64,000 nucleotides of DNA from Drosophila pseudoobscura (lineage: Eukaryota > Arthropoda > Insecta > Diptera > Drosophilidae): the NCBI RefSeq assembly GCF_009870125.1, contig NC_046683.1, positions 38,703,869-38,767,868 on the forward strand, in the 5' to 3' direction. Of this stretch, positions 47,097 to 60,404 are shown piece by piece; the first letter of the stretch is position 1, and the number at the start of each line of letters is the position of its first letter. The translations under genes were made by a program, and so were the position numbers. The notes under the pieces are model-generated. The model saw nothing but the letters and a program-made list of their open reading frames with translations, did not search any database and was not told the origin of the DNA.

Positions 47097-49798
47097 ATGA
47101 GCGGGTAAGCGGAACTAACGAAACAGAAAAAGTGAAAGAAATTAACACCCGTTGTTGAACCTGTTGCATTTCCCCTGTTTCTGCACAGAAAAGCTGATAT
47201 TGCACTTATTGGACTGGCCGTGATGGGCCAGAATCTCATATTGAATATGGACGAGAAGGGGTTTGTTGTGTGCGCCTACAACCGCACGGTGGCCAAGGTC
47301 AAAGAGTTTCTCGCTAACGAGGCCAAAGGCACAAATGTGATTGGCGCTGAGTCACTGAAGGACATGGTCGAGAAGCTAAAAACGCCGCGAAAAATTATGC
47401 TGTTGGTCAAGGGTAAGTTGAAATTAAGTGAAATTTTTGGTTTTAAAACCTGCTGTTTTAAGCGCTTGGCTTGTATTTTATTTTTTTTTTGGAGTGGCGT
47501 GAAGCGATCGCTTTTGTACCCTGCTCCTCTACGTGTGTGAGTGTTTTTATGTTTGTGTGGAAGTCAAAGCAATGTCATTATTCGGTTTATATCTGCTGTA
47601 TTTTTTGCGCTTGCAAGTTGAACGCAATGTGCGGGATAGGGCATGGCATGTAAGAAATGGAGAGAGAGACTAAGCTTTCGACTAAACGATATCAACGGTT
47701 GTTGTTATTGCTGCTCTAATCTCAGTATTCCTTTTCAGCTGTGATTTGAGTAGTGCGATTTTTGTATGCAATGGAGACGAGGCATGGGTCTAAAAGCACG
47801 AATCCACCAAAATACATGCAAAACTAAATATGTAATTTTTTAGAGCTCCACTCTAAAGTAAAGAAGAGCAAGTCTGTACTAAAGAAACAACAATCGTTAC
47901 AACGAAACCATTAAATATTCATAAGCCGGCTCATAAACTTGCACAACAGATGCAATCACTTTCACAGCTACTCCTCACCCACACATACTACGTTAAATAC
48001 ATGGAGTGACTTTCACTGTTGCTCCACACAAGTGATTCTCATCTCTACTGCAAATTGCACACACATGCACGCACGCGTTGGCAAATATTGATGCTCTCGT
48101 ATGCTTATCAACGTGCGCGACTTATCTCTGCTATATGGAACGCAAAGACTGCTCGCCTACGAACCGAAATTCTTTGACATTCATTATAGGTCACACCTGA
48201 AGAGGCAGGCTATTGCAGAGGGGATTTCCTCGCTCTCAACTCTCTTCAGCCATCCCCTTCGCTCGTTTATCCCGCCAATCTTTCACACACTGCCAGTGAT
48301 TCATTCTTATTAAATACATATGTACATAAGTACATACTATGTACATGTGTACATCCCTAAAAACGACCGCTAGATAGATAGATGAAATGCTATCACAAAT
48401 ACTTGTTGGCCTTATCTGGGGTTGGAGAAGTGCTTGGCTCGCAGAGTCCGGCAAGGAACGACTTGTAGGTGACCTCAAATCAAGGTTAGCCTTGCTTCGG
48501 GCTGGCTGCGTGACTATTTCAATCGGCAGAACAGCCAATTAACCTTGACTAATCGTGCTCTATGCTTTTCCAATCCCGTTCCAGCCGGCAGCGCCGTCGA
48601 CGACTTCATCGAGCAACTAGTGCCGCTGCTTTCCCGCGGCGATGTGATTATTGATGGCGGCAACTCTGAGTACCAGGACACATCGCGTCGCTGCGCCGAG
48701 TTGGAGAAACTGGGACTGCTTTTTGTGGGCTCAGGCGTCAGCGGAGGCGAGGAGGGTGCCCGTCACGGACCCTCCCTGATGCCCGGCGGACACGAAGCCG
48801 CCTGGCCCCTGATTAAGCCTATCTTTCAGGCCATCTGCGCCAAGGCTGATGGCGAGCCCTGTTGTGAGTGGGTCGGCGATGGGGGTGCGGGCCACTTTGT
48901 CAAGATGGTGCACAATGGCATCGAGTATGGAGACATGCAGTTAATCTGCGAGGCCTACCACATTATGCAGAGCCTGGGTCTGTCCGCCACCCAGATGGCT
49001 GATGAGTTCGGCAAGTGGAACTCGGCCGAGCTAGACTCTTTCCTCATCGAGATCACGCGCGACATTCTGAAGTACAAAGACACCAAGGGACACCTGCTGG
49101 AACGGATTCGGGATACGGCCGGCCAGAAGGGTACGGGCAAATGGACTGCCATTGCCGCCCTACAATACGGCGTTCCCGTGACGCTCATTGGCGAGGCTGT
49201 CTTCTCCCGCTGCCTATCCGCCCTCAAGCAGGAGCGCGTCCATGCTAGCGGTGTGCTCAAGGGTTCCTCAGTGAAGCCGAGCGTTGCAAATGTGACAAAG
49301 TTCCTCGACGACATCAAGCACGCTCTGTACTGCTCCAAAATTGTTAGTTACGCGCAGGGATTTATGCTGATGCGGGAGGCGGCCAAGGAAAACAACTGGA
49401 GGCTGAACTACGGTGGTATTGCGCTGATGTGGCGCGGCGGCTGCATCATACGCAGCGTCTTTCTGGGAAACATCAAGGACGCGTACACATCGCAGCCGCA
49501 GCTGTCCAACCTCCTGCTGGACGACTTCTTCAAGAAGGCCATTGAGCGAGGCCAGGACTCGTGGCGCGAGGTGGTGGCCAATTCCTTCCGCTGGGGCATT
49601 CCAGTGCCAGCGCTCTCCACCGCCCTAAGCTTCTACGACGGCTATCGCACCGCCAAGCTTCCCGCAAATCTTCTCCAGGCCCAGCGAGACTACTTTGGGG
49701 CCCACACCTACGAGCTTCTTGGCGACGAGGGCAAGTTCCATCACACCAACTGGACGGGCACCGGAGGCAATGTATCGGCCAGTACCTATCAGGCATAG
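47097..49798 (+). CDS. 6-phosphogluconate dehydrogenase, decarboxylating
   Basis: Three exons, 47097-47104 (8 nt, encoding M-S and the first two bases of Gly), 47189-47412 and 48585-49798, join in frame to 481 residues. That is the length of the D. melanogaster enzyme. It catalyses NADP-dependent oxidative decarboxylation of 6-phosphogluconate to ribulose 5-phosphate in the cytosolic pentose phosphate pathway. The Rossmann start GLAVMGQNL is at about residues 11-19. The catalytic segment GDGGAGHFVKMVHNGIEYGD carries Lys184, His187, Asn188 and Glu191, the equivalents of Lys183 and Glu190 in sheep numbering. The C-terminal tail is HTNWTGTGGNVSAS. Intron 2 is long (1,172 bp). It contains no recognised exon. 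The tiny first exon means the start depends on the splice at 47104/47189, which restores MSGKADIALIG. Confidence 0.96.
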
Positions 49799-50207
49799 GC
49801 GTTGATACCGTCCCCCCGCACACACCAAACCCACATTCCATGTCATAAGCTGGTGTTCGGGCTGCTCCCTGATACTAGTTGGAAGTTAAAATTGTTTTTT
49901 TTTAGGGTAGCAGTACCTATTTATAACGTTAATATATATGTATGTATATATAATTTCATATTGTTTTGAAACATAATATTAAATTGGTGTTTTTTTGCTA
50001 GCAAACTATAGCGATTCCTTCATTGGTGGTTCAAAAATAAGGCCTACATATATAACTTGGCTTCCATAAAATCATCAACAATGAGCAAAAAGCTTTATCC
50101 AGTTAGAATTGTGTAGTAACGAGTCTTTCGAGTTGTAAATATATATATTATTAATCTGAGAACAGGCTTTTGTACACCAGGGGCAAGCCCTCCTTGGTGG
50201 CATCCTC
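49799..50207. other. Convergent 3' flanks of Pgd and bcn92
   Basis: About 400 bp separate the two stop codons. It holds a short TATG/TATA simple repeat at about 49930-49950 and no other feature that I can name. Confidence 0.5.
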
Positions 50208-50685
50208 TCAGTCATCCAAGGGGCTTAGTGTTTTCTTGTTCTCGATCACCAGCTTGTCCGCCGTGTAGAGGTGGCCGATGATGACCTACAAGCGTCATGG
50301 AATAGGTTAACAAACCGAAATACTTATCACATTGCCGTATGTAGAACCCGATCCGATAAGGCAGCAGTCAGTGACAACGCGCGCACGCGGTCAGACGCGC
50401 TGATGCACCCACTCACCTGCCGCCGTATCAGCTCCAGATTCTGTTTGCCGGCCTCCATTTTTCGATCGATTTCAGCAAAGTCTCGGATGGCCTTGTTGGC
50501 GCGGAATGTGTCGCGTATCTTGCGAACAGCGTACATTCTATGGATGGGAGTGAGATAGGGTGTAATTATCACAATTATCGTGAGTCTATTTCATCACACA
50601 CGAACCTAAAGTTGTAAGCAGGCAGCTTTTCAGATTCCCGCATTAAATTCCGGTACAGCGTGATGGCCTGGCGACGTGTTGACAT
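50208..50685 (-). CDS. bcn92 / ISD11 (LYRM4-type LYR-motif protein)
   Basis: Three exons, 50606-50685, 50417-50537 and 50208-50285, give exactly 92 residues, the length from which bcn92 takes its name. The N-terminus carries the LYR tripeptide (MSTRRQAITLYRNLMRESEK) followed by the phenylalanine- and arginine-rich helices of the Complex1_LYR family (VRKIRDTFRANKAIRDFAEI). ISD11 proteins bind and stabilise the cysteine desulfurase NFS1 in mitochondria, with acyl carrier protein, for Fe-S cluster assembly. It is convergent with Pgd, as in D. melanogaster, and divergent from MAPk-Ak2. Confidence 0.92.
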
Positions 50686-51968
50686 CTTGGTATGCTGAGC
50701 AGGTGAAGCAGGGGGAAAGCGAATGGGCAAGTGGCACGTGCTGCGTGTAATTCTATGCGCGCTTTAATTAATAATATCGTGTTATGGTCGATTTTTACTG
50801 TGAAGGGGGAGTTTCTGTTTTCTCTATTTTGTGCCGCTTGATGACATAAAAATTTACATGATAGCAGAAGGTGGGGAACGGGAAAATACCAAAATACCAC
50901 CATAAAATACAAAAATTCTATCTGCACAAACAGCTGCTGCAAAATGTGTGGTATTTTTGGGGCTATGGTCACACTGACAATTGTCCATGCATTACTAATT
51001 GAGAATAACGTCGCTGCACTATACTATGTTCCAAGTTTAACAAATAGCATGATAGCAAATATACATAATTTAAGACCAATGATTATCAAGAAATGGTATC
51101 GGAGAATATTTGTATATGTCTGAAGATGTGTCTAGCATATACCAGCATATATACCTACCACAAATGCACTTTGATTAGGTATTAAGCGAGTAGGTATTTA
51201 GAAAAAAGACTGTTTAATGATCTATTATATAATCTACTACACATATTTTTGTACAGGCATTCATTAACCTATTGATTTGGTTAATTCATAAATGGTTTGG
51301 TAATTGTGAGACTCGTTATAAATCAGCATTTTTCTGGTCCTGCGCTCATGGTCACACCGTCAGTGGCGACGATAGTTTTTCCAAATAACTATAATTTTCG
51401 TGTTGTTTGTTGTTCTTTTTTTGTTCGTTACATAGCACGCTGAAAACAAATACCTTAAGGTAAATAAAAAAAAACAGCTGAATAAAAATGTAATAATGAT
51501 AAGTTCTCGGCGAGAAAGAATAAATCACTGTAATGCGGGCCCTCACGTCCAGAAAAGACTAAATACCTATGTCTCTCATTCAAAACTATTCCCCATGCAT
51601 TGCTTATTGTGTATGCCCAACTAGAGGAAGATTGAGAGAGAGAAAATTGAAAATCGGCGCTAAAAAAATAGAAAAATACTAGTTACTAGTGAGAAAACAT
51701 GACGCATTGTTTGCATTTGTGTGCGCGCGTGTGAACCCCGTCTATGTGTGTGTGAGAAAGTGGAAAGAACACTGGACTGATAATGCGTCGGTTGCCCGCA
51801 ATTCAGCAGTAAACCAAATAAGGTTTTCACGGCTAAAAAACTGCGTGTGTTCTGTGCGTAATGTACTCGAATAAGCAAGAACAAATATAGGGCCATCAAT
51901 TTCGTCAGATCCAAACAACCACTCACACAGCTAAACGAATACGCCAACATACATACACATACGCATTG

Positions 51969-51976
51969 TATCGATA
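51969..51976. promoter_or_regulatory. DRE octamer TATCGATA
   Basis: Perfect match to the DREF-binding octamer, about 770 bp upstream of the MAPk-Ak2 start codon. It begins the first copy of a duplicated block. Confidence 0.5.
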
Positions 51977-51977
51977 G

Positions 51978-52255
51978 CGATACTCCCCGGCCCAATAGTG
52001 TGGAGCATATGCAGTTACGGTAAAGGCATTGTAATAAGGCCATAAGACACACCGGCCTCCCCTGGTAGCATAATAACTGGCTCGTCTGCAGCTACCTCTC
52101 TTTCCAGCTGGAACCGTTAATGCTACAATAAAGAGACAGTTCTCTCGCTCTGCCCCACGATTTTCTCTCCCGCTCCACCAAGGCACACACACCTATCGAT
52201 AGTACCAATTCGATACTCTCCTGTTTCGATAGTGTGGAACATATGCAGTTACGGT
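51978..52255. repeat. Direct repeat with DRE sites upstream of MAPk-Ak2
   Basis: ATAGTGTGGAGCATATGCAG continuing into TTACGGT (51995-52021) recurs at 52229-52255 with one mismatch. Both copies are preceded by CGATACTC at similar spacing (51978 and 52211) and by a TATCGATA octamer. This is a local duplication of about 55 bp with 233 bp between copies. Confidence 0.75.
52194..52201. promoter_or_regulatory. DRE octamer TATCGATA (second copy)
   Basis: Perfect octamer, about 550 bp upstream of the MAPk-Ak2 start codon, in the second copy of the duplicated block. Confidence 0.5.
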
Positions 52256-52681
52256 TTTCTTGCTTGCCCGCTCCATTATCCGCTGACAGCCTGTTAGATG
52301 TAAATTGTGTAATATTTTTCAAATCTTAAAGTATTCACCGAGTGCGCTTAATTGGGCCCGAGGCCTGCCAACGCTAGCTCTCATACAGTGGTTGTGAAAA
52401 CCGAATGGCGGGGAACGCTGTGTAAGCTGATTGCATGCAATTTGATTAAAACCGAGATCGAGTATTCGGCGGCTCTCATCTAATCTGCATATTGGCAAAT
52501 CGCCATAAAAATGCAACTTTTTGTTCTCGGATTGCGTGGTTTTTTAACCAGCCATTATTTTTTGATTGTTTTATCGCTACCTACGTTGGGTCGCTTTCGC
52601 TGTGACGTTATCTTATGGCGGGCGGAGCACCTATCTGACCGTTGGGGCTGTGTCAAAACCGTTTGCGGGCTAAAGCGATGA

Positions 52682-53950
<1,269 letters not shown>

Positions 53951-56772
53951 ACAAAGCAAACAGAGCAACACATACTGCTACGGCCAATCTCCGAGTGAGA
54001 GTGAGGTATAGGTAGAAATAGAAGGAGGCGTAGGGCACGACAGAGGCCATCAAATCAGACGATGGTTGTTTTTACCACTTAAGAGGACAACGTTGCAGTA
54101 CGCTATAATTACTGCTATAACTATCGACAGCAACAGCAACTACTACTATAACTAAAACTACTCCATCATGCTATGTTACGTTACGTTTTCTTTCTTTGTC
54201 CATTATCTAATGTATGTATAATCCATTTCCAAAAAAAAAGGTTCTTAGGGTATATTTTTAGTCTGGAAAGTGCTCTTTTTTTGAGAAGAAAAACATACTT
54301 AAAAAAAACTCTTTACTAAGCAAAAAAAAAAAAAAAGAAACGTGTAGAAAGCCTAGAGCAAGCCTAGCCCAGCTAGCCCTGCAGTGAGAACATGTTTCCA
54401 GTTTTAGCTGGAGAAATGCAGAAATTTCGTATTCTTCAGTCGCGTGAAATGTTCTCGTTTCCGTTTGTAAACGTGCAATTTGTAATGTACTTTTTTTTAT
54501 TAGTGTGTACTTTTCACTTTTGATTGTATACATATATAAATATGTATATATATATATAAATTTATATATATGTGTGTATGTATGTACAAAGATCAATATA
54601 CATACATATGTATTATCTATCTGTGTGCGTATGGTATACAGAATTCAATTGCAAAAACGATCATAAAGCCAGTTGACGTTAACGTTAGCCCATGCTGCTG
54701 CTGCAAATTTCAGTGTTGGTTGGTTGTCATTTCATTTGCTGACTCTGCAAGCGATATACCATTTTACCGTATAGCGTATTTGTAGTTTATAAACAAAACA
54801 AAAACAAAAAAACCAAGCTTATTTTACTATGATTAAATTCAAAAAGTATATACACAAAAATGATTTAATTATTTGTAAACGAAGAAGGGGTCGCTGATTG
54901 GTTGCATTTCCAAAAATTAGTCAGTGTTATAACAAGAAAGAAGCCAGTTCCAGCTTCAGAGGACGTACACATACATATGAGCAGTTTATTCAAAGAAAAT
55001 TAATTCACGTTTAAATGCCAAGTATTAAGTTTACTAGTGTCTTACGTGTACAAATCGCAGGTATATATTTCAGTTTAATTCTTCTGCTTTCGACATCTTG
55101 TAGGTCTGTATTTCGGTGGCCTCTGCTGAGAAGGCTGGAAATAATTGATCAACACATGAGGTAGGTGGCACCAATTTTTGGTCCTTTGGGTATATCCTTC
55201 CATAAGCTTGACGGACTGATGACATATTAACGATGTGGATTAATTGAAGTCGATTATTTATAAAGCAGCAGGAATTATGGCTATATCGATTCGGCATTTG
55301 TGATAAACAAGAATAAATGGACAAGGAAAATAATGAAATCCTTCAGTTTACTTCCTGGAGAGCTTTTGGCCCAGGGCAACCTGGGGACAGTTGAAGAATA
55401 GTTTCCATGCTAAGAATTTGTGGATTTTTCTTTATTGATGGTTTAACAGTGCAACCTAGATAATACATACATTTTTATATTGTACGTGCAGACATATTCG
55501 TACATGTCTTTAACTTTGCGCGGGTGTATGGGGAGTGAGTAAAGTAACCCATGGTTTATAAATATTAATAAGATGGGGTATTTCCGCTCCTCGAGTCGCA
55601 TATTGCTTTTGCCACTACCTAACCTTGAGGTAACCTTTAGTTTTATAAAACGACAAAAAAGTGGTGGTGGAGTAACTGAGTTTGGGGTGAGGGACAGGCG
55701 ACTGAGAGGAATACGGAAATAACTATGGATGGTATTCCTGAAAAGATTTCGTGGATTAATAAGCTTTTCGCAGCTGTTTCATGCAAATGGTACAGTGCGT
55801 ACATCCGGAAATTCGGACTCGATTCTACTTCGAAGCAGGTTTCGCCTAGATTATTTGGAAGATTTGGAACACATTTGCTGGTTTTTGTGTCATATATTTT
55901 TTTGTGATTTCAATAGGAAGAAAATGGTATTTTGTGTTCGTGTAATGGTTATTTATATATAATCTAACACATTTTTAAAATATTCTGGGTTTCAAGCGAT
56001 GGTTTTTTTCGATGGCTTTGTTATTATATTCTCTTTAATAAAATCTCATTAATAAACCTGTTGGGTGCTGCTAATCTCTTTCAGGAATACCCTTATTAAT
56101 GTCCCAGCAGTTTTTCTGGTGTTGTGTCTCGTGTGTGTCGTGTGTGGGGAGTGGTGCATTAATTTCTAGTTCGAATTTCGAACCAACGGCTACATGGCTA
56201 CGACTACTACAATAGTTAACAATCGACATGGATACACATGTAGTAAGATAGCTATTCTAACGGTTTCTCTTCGAATTGAGCCAACATCCGACACTTTTTC
56301 CTTATTCGCTTTTGTTTGGATTGCACTTATCAATTTACAAAAAATTTCTGGAAGAACAACATCCGCTTAGAAAAATACATTTGGTTATACCCCTTTCTGG
56401 TTCCTCTCTTGTATTGCGATTCCTATAGCCATTTCTTGTTTATTTTTTGGTTTTTTTTAGTATGTGTGCATTTCTGATTCTGTTCTAGCCTTAATTTTAG
56501 TTTTAATGGCAGATAAACGAGATTCGCCGTAGTTCACGGGTCCTCCCACCTAATAGTTGAACTTTAAATTCCTGCATTCGGTTCCCGTGTGCCTGGTTGT
56601 CCTTATAAACATCATTTCATTAATTATCCTCCTCCTCCTCCTATTGGTTTCCGTCTCTATTTCCTATTTCCTTTTAGCTATAGTTTTGTAAACTGAAGGT
56701 ACATTTTCCACCAATGGCGAAGCGCGGCGCACCGTTTTCGCCCTCCGTCGAGACTTAATCTCCGGATCTCCC
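53951..56772. other. MAPk-Ak2 3' UTR and intergenic DNA
   Basis: It starts with the MAPk-Ak2 3' UTR (CAACAGCAAC-type repeats near 54130, an A-run at about 54322-54335). It also contains TATATG simple repeats at about 54530-54610. The right part should include the 3' UTR of the convergent HAD phosphatase gene. No further gene is supported. Confidence 0.5.
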
Positions 56773-58186
56773 TTATAGGAAGCTGTCACAACTATTCTCC
56801 GCCTCACTATTCGAGCAGTCCATGGCCGGCAAGGATCCGCCACGGCGATAGGCCAACTGCCGCTTCTCCGGTTCGCTTCTCTGGCTACTGGAGCTGGACG
56901 TACACCCGCTCATACTCCCGCTGGCACTAGCCAGACTTCCGCTCAGGTAACTCCCGCGGCGGCTGGATGTGGATGGAGTGTCGGGCTGCGCAACGGCGTT
57001 GAGACGGGGAAAGTATTTGTACAGCTCCAGCAGTTGGTTGAGCTTGTGGTGGGGCTTGTACTCTACATCGTCCAGGGACTGGGCTGCCGAGCTGCTGCTG
57101 CTCAGCGGTGTCCAGAAGGTGAGGCCGAGCTGGGCCAAATGACCTCCCTGGATCGGGAAATGGAGCGCTCGTTAACATTTAGTGTCAATAGCCCGATGGA
57201 AATAACAGAAACACCCACCTTGATGTCCGTCTCCAGCTTGTCGCCGATCATGGCGCACTCTTGCGGCTTGACGCTGAGGAAATTGCAGGCCGCATAGAAG
57301 ATCTCCGGATGGGGCTTCTCCCAGGGCAGGTCCGAGGAGACCAGCACGCAATCAAAGTACCCGCGCACATTCAGTCGGGCCACCTTCTCCCACTGGGCAT
57401 TCGAAGGCCCGTTCGTGATGAGGGCCAGGGCATAGCCGGCCCGACGCATTCGCGTCAGCAGCTGCACATAGTCCGCCGGCACGGCCAGATAGCGGTATCG
57501 TAACCGTAGCCACTGTGGATAGATCTCATCCGCGAGGTGCTTGTACTTGGGCAGCAGCGACTCCCGCCACAGGTGGGTGCGCCACGAGTCCAGTGAGGTC
57601 TGCGTGTTGTCCGGACAGCGGCGGAAGGATTTCAAAAAAGTCTGCGTGGCCAGAGAGGCATCATCTTTGGTGAAATGGTACTGCGACTCAAGTAGATCTG
57701 AGAGCTGTTAATAAAAGAAACACACAAAACAAATGGCTTGTTAATTACCAGAAACGAGTCATTGTCGTAATCGTAATACGCCGTATCAGTGCATTGATCT
57801 AACTGCACATACACTCATGCACATGCACTCGTACACAAACACACACAGTTGCACACTTGACAAACGAATATTTTTGGGTGCGCGCGTGCGACGTGCTTGG
57901 CCGCATCCGTCCGGGTCGGGTGGGGTGCTTCGACGACGTAACAGCCAGCGCCACTCAGCAGTGGAAAATTTTCTTGACGCTGCCTCACAGCGCGCGCACC
58001 AAATTCGGCGGGCGGCCGCCCTTTCCCAAGTCGGATCCTAAAAATATTCACCTTGCGTATGGCTTTAGAGTCGCCGGCTCTGGTCGGGATCAGAGTGTTG
58101 TCCAGGTCAAAATAGAAGGCAGAGATCTTCGCACATTTTGACTCAAAAAGTGTGGTCTGCTTGGAGGAGAGTTTACTAGCTGCCAT
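56773..58186 (-). CDS. HAD-superfamily phosphatase, N-acylneuraminate-9-phosphatase type
   Basis: Three exons, 58052-58186, 57219-57704 and 56773-57147, all joined in phase 0, give 331 residues. HAD motif I is FYFDLDNTL with Asp27 and Asp29. Motif II is LITNGPSN (140-147), the motif III lysine is in WEKPHPEIF (Lys175), and motif IV is GDKLETD (199-205). The alpha-helical cap between motifs I and II fits the NANP group, which dephosphorylates N-acylneuraminate 9-phosphate. The substrate here is inferred only. After the catalytic domain a Ser-rich tail of about 90 residues (LSSSSSAAQSL, SMSGCTSSSSSQ) extends beyond typical NANP length. ATG at 58186 is the first in frame. It corresponds to CG15771 of D. 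melanogaster as I recall it. Confidence 0.88.
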
Positions 58187-59142
58187 GGGGGCCTCACACA
58201 AACTCGGAAGTTATTTGGACGGGGTCAATGGGGAAAAAATCAAGACGAGTCAAATGGGAATTGGGGAATTATTCGAAATGTTCGAAAATCGCGCGCAAAA
58301 CAGGCCCTGGTTATTGTTGATGCAATTCGGTTTGCTCAAAGTTGGACGCGGCAACTAAATTTAACAAAAACGTTGGAGTAAAGTTAAAAAGGGGGAACAG
58401 GTGAGTGTAGCGAGAGCGAAGCTATGACTGAAAGAAAGTGCTCTCGGGCCATGGGTCTCGCGACGCACGGCCGGACAGTTGACGGTGAAAGTCTGTGCAC
58501 AGTGAGCGCATATCAATCAATTTATTGACTCAAATTGAGAAACTTCAATGAGCAAATACTTGGGGAGACTGAGGCGTGTCGCCTATGCACAAACCTTTTT
58601 TACCTAGTATTGCATACTTCAGTTGATTGAAACTGATATCATCTCGCCTACCATCATAACATTTACACAGTCAACATGTGCTTCCCGCGCCCATTTTGTG
58701 CATTGATTTCTGTATGGCACTGTTCGTTCGAGCGACTTGCCTTGCTCTTGGCCAGTGTGCGCGAACGGTGCGACAATATATCAGTGGCAGAGTGCGCGCT
58801 GCCGCCAGCCATGAGTCAGAGCGAGCGCACAATACATGAAGAAGGGGTGGGTTTTTCCAGCTGCTCGAAGTAATTTATAATGGTGCGCAGTAATTAACAA
58901 ACTTGTTTTCGTTTTATTTCAGGAAGAAAAACAAAACTTCTTTGTTGGCTAAAAATACAGTTCTTTAACATTTTAAAGACTTACAGCACTGTCCAGAGAT
59001 ATTCATATCGATATATCGCTTCCGATAGTTCCACTCGCGTTATTTCGCTAGTTCCCAGTTGATCATCCCTAGGACTCTAGACAATATTTCTGTGGCGCGA
59101 CGCAATTTTTGTAGCCGTTCTCAAAGGTAGTGCTGTTCCAAA
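58187..59142. other. Divergent intergenic region, HAD phosphatase to lin-52
   Basis: About 950 bp with both 5' flanks. A DRE octamer lies at 59006-59013. The ATG-initiated frame at 58676-58873 has no conserved feature and is not called. Confidence 0.5.
59006..59013. promoter_or_regulatory. DRE octamer TATCGATA upstream of lin-52
   Basis: Perfect DREF-type octamer 130 bp upstream of the lin-52 start codon, within the ATATCGATATATCG stretch. The distance fits a DRE-driven housekeeping or cell-cycle promoter. Confidence 0.6.
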
Positions 59143-59811
59143 ATGAGCACTAAACCGGACTTAAACCATTCGGATCTGAGCATAGAACTGCTGGCTCCAG
59201 GTTGGTAATTTCTGCCTTACCTGCAAATACTTTCTTATCTGATAATCGCCTTTTTGCTCATAGAAACAATACTAAAAACTGACGACGATGTAGCATCGGG
59301 GCCCATATTGACACAGCAACAGCAGAAAAAAGTGGCGGAGGATCCAGCCGGCTCCTCTAAGCCGGACGAGCTCATTTCGCTAGAGACGCTCCGCGAATCG
59401 CCAGTGCAATGGCCCGAGAGATGTAAGTAGTTACAGTGTATTTCGTTTTCGCCCTTTTCTAACGTGTGTTCGCGCCTTGCCCCTAGTCCCTGGCATGGAT
59501 GAATTCCTCACAATGTGCGATACACCTATGTACTTACCCAGCGTTGAGCCCATTTCCACCTTAACCGCCGAGGACATGGCAAAAATAAACCGTGAGTATC
59601 ACACAAAATAATAATAATTCAGAGATTAAATAGAAAGGAAAACCCCATATGTATAGGTCTGTCAAAGATGGCGCCCGATGAATTGATCGCGAAGATCAAG
59701 AGCATGCATGATGAAATCTATCAACTGGGCCTTTTAGAGGCCAAGGAGATGTCCCGAGGCAAGCTGTTGGAAATCTTCGATCGCGATCGTAATCCCAAGC
59801 GTCACACCTGA
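59143..59811 (+). CDS. lin-52, DREAM/Myb-MuvB complex subunit
   Basis: Four small exons, 59143-59200, 59264-59422, 59487-59591 and 59657-59811, join in frame to 158 residues. The protein matches the LIN52 family. A central ELISLETLRESPVQWPERFP (55-74) is equivalent to the human LIN52 pocket-protein-binding segment. A C-terminal helical part (APDELIAKIKSMHDEIYQLG, 113-132, then LLEAKEMSRGKLLEIF) binds LIN9 in the MuvB core. It contains L56-x-S58-x-E60-x-L62 followed by Ser65-Pro66-x-x-Trp-Pro-Glu, the pattern used for p107/p130 binding and DYRK-type phosphorylation in mammals. The complex represses or activates cell-cycle and developmental genes. The protein is longer than human LIN52 (about 116 aa) because of an N-terminal extension with a QQQQ run. 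Confidence 0.9.
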
Positions 59812-60404
59812 CCCAAATTACGCCATTTAAGAGGCGTATGGGATGGGACCACCCTCAGACCTTTTTCTGGTGCCCATCCGAAGAATCCTTAGCTCTTAGT
59901 ATATCTTTTTTTGTTAATACATACCTACCCTATACAACGCGTGTTTGAACCTTTGTAGATTGCACGCCTACCGACCAGCAAAATAATATTATTTCTATTG
60001 TTAATTTATGGCGATAATGGTTGCAACATTATACAGTGCCGGCAAAAAATATTACTACATTGCACGCGCCGACCACCGAAAGAAAACTATTTATAAGAAA
60101 AATTGATTGCAACCGTAACGTTTATGTTTATTAAAGCATTGATTACATGGACAACTACCAGAGTGTGTGTGTGGGCTTTCCGAAGGAACTTCTAATCCTT
60201 CAGAATCGAAAGGAAGTGTGGCTTTGATAGAGTGGGAGAAGGCACAGATCTGATAAATTCCACTATGCATATCCTGCGTATATATAGACTAAATATACAT
60301 ATATTAACGCAACAATCCAACCACTACGTGATGTGTGTGAATAATCCTTTGATCCTTTCTTCTATTGGCTAAAAATACTATATGTGGAAGCCCCTACCCG
60401 CTCC
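59812..60404. other. Convergent 3' flanks of lin-52 and the following gene
   Basis: About 590 bp without coding signal. Confidence 0.5.

Noticed and set aside
58676-58873. 65-codon frame upstream of lin-52
   Set aside because: No conserved motif and no link to flanking exons; it lies in a promoter region.
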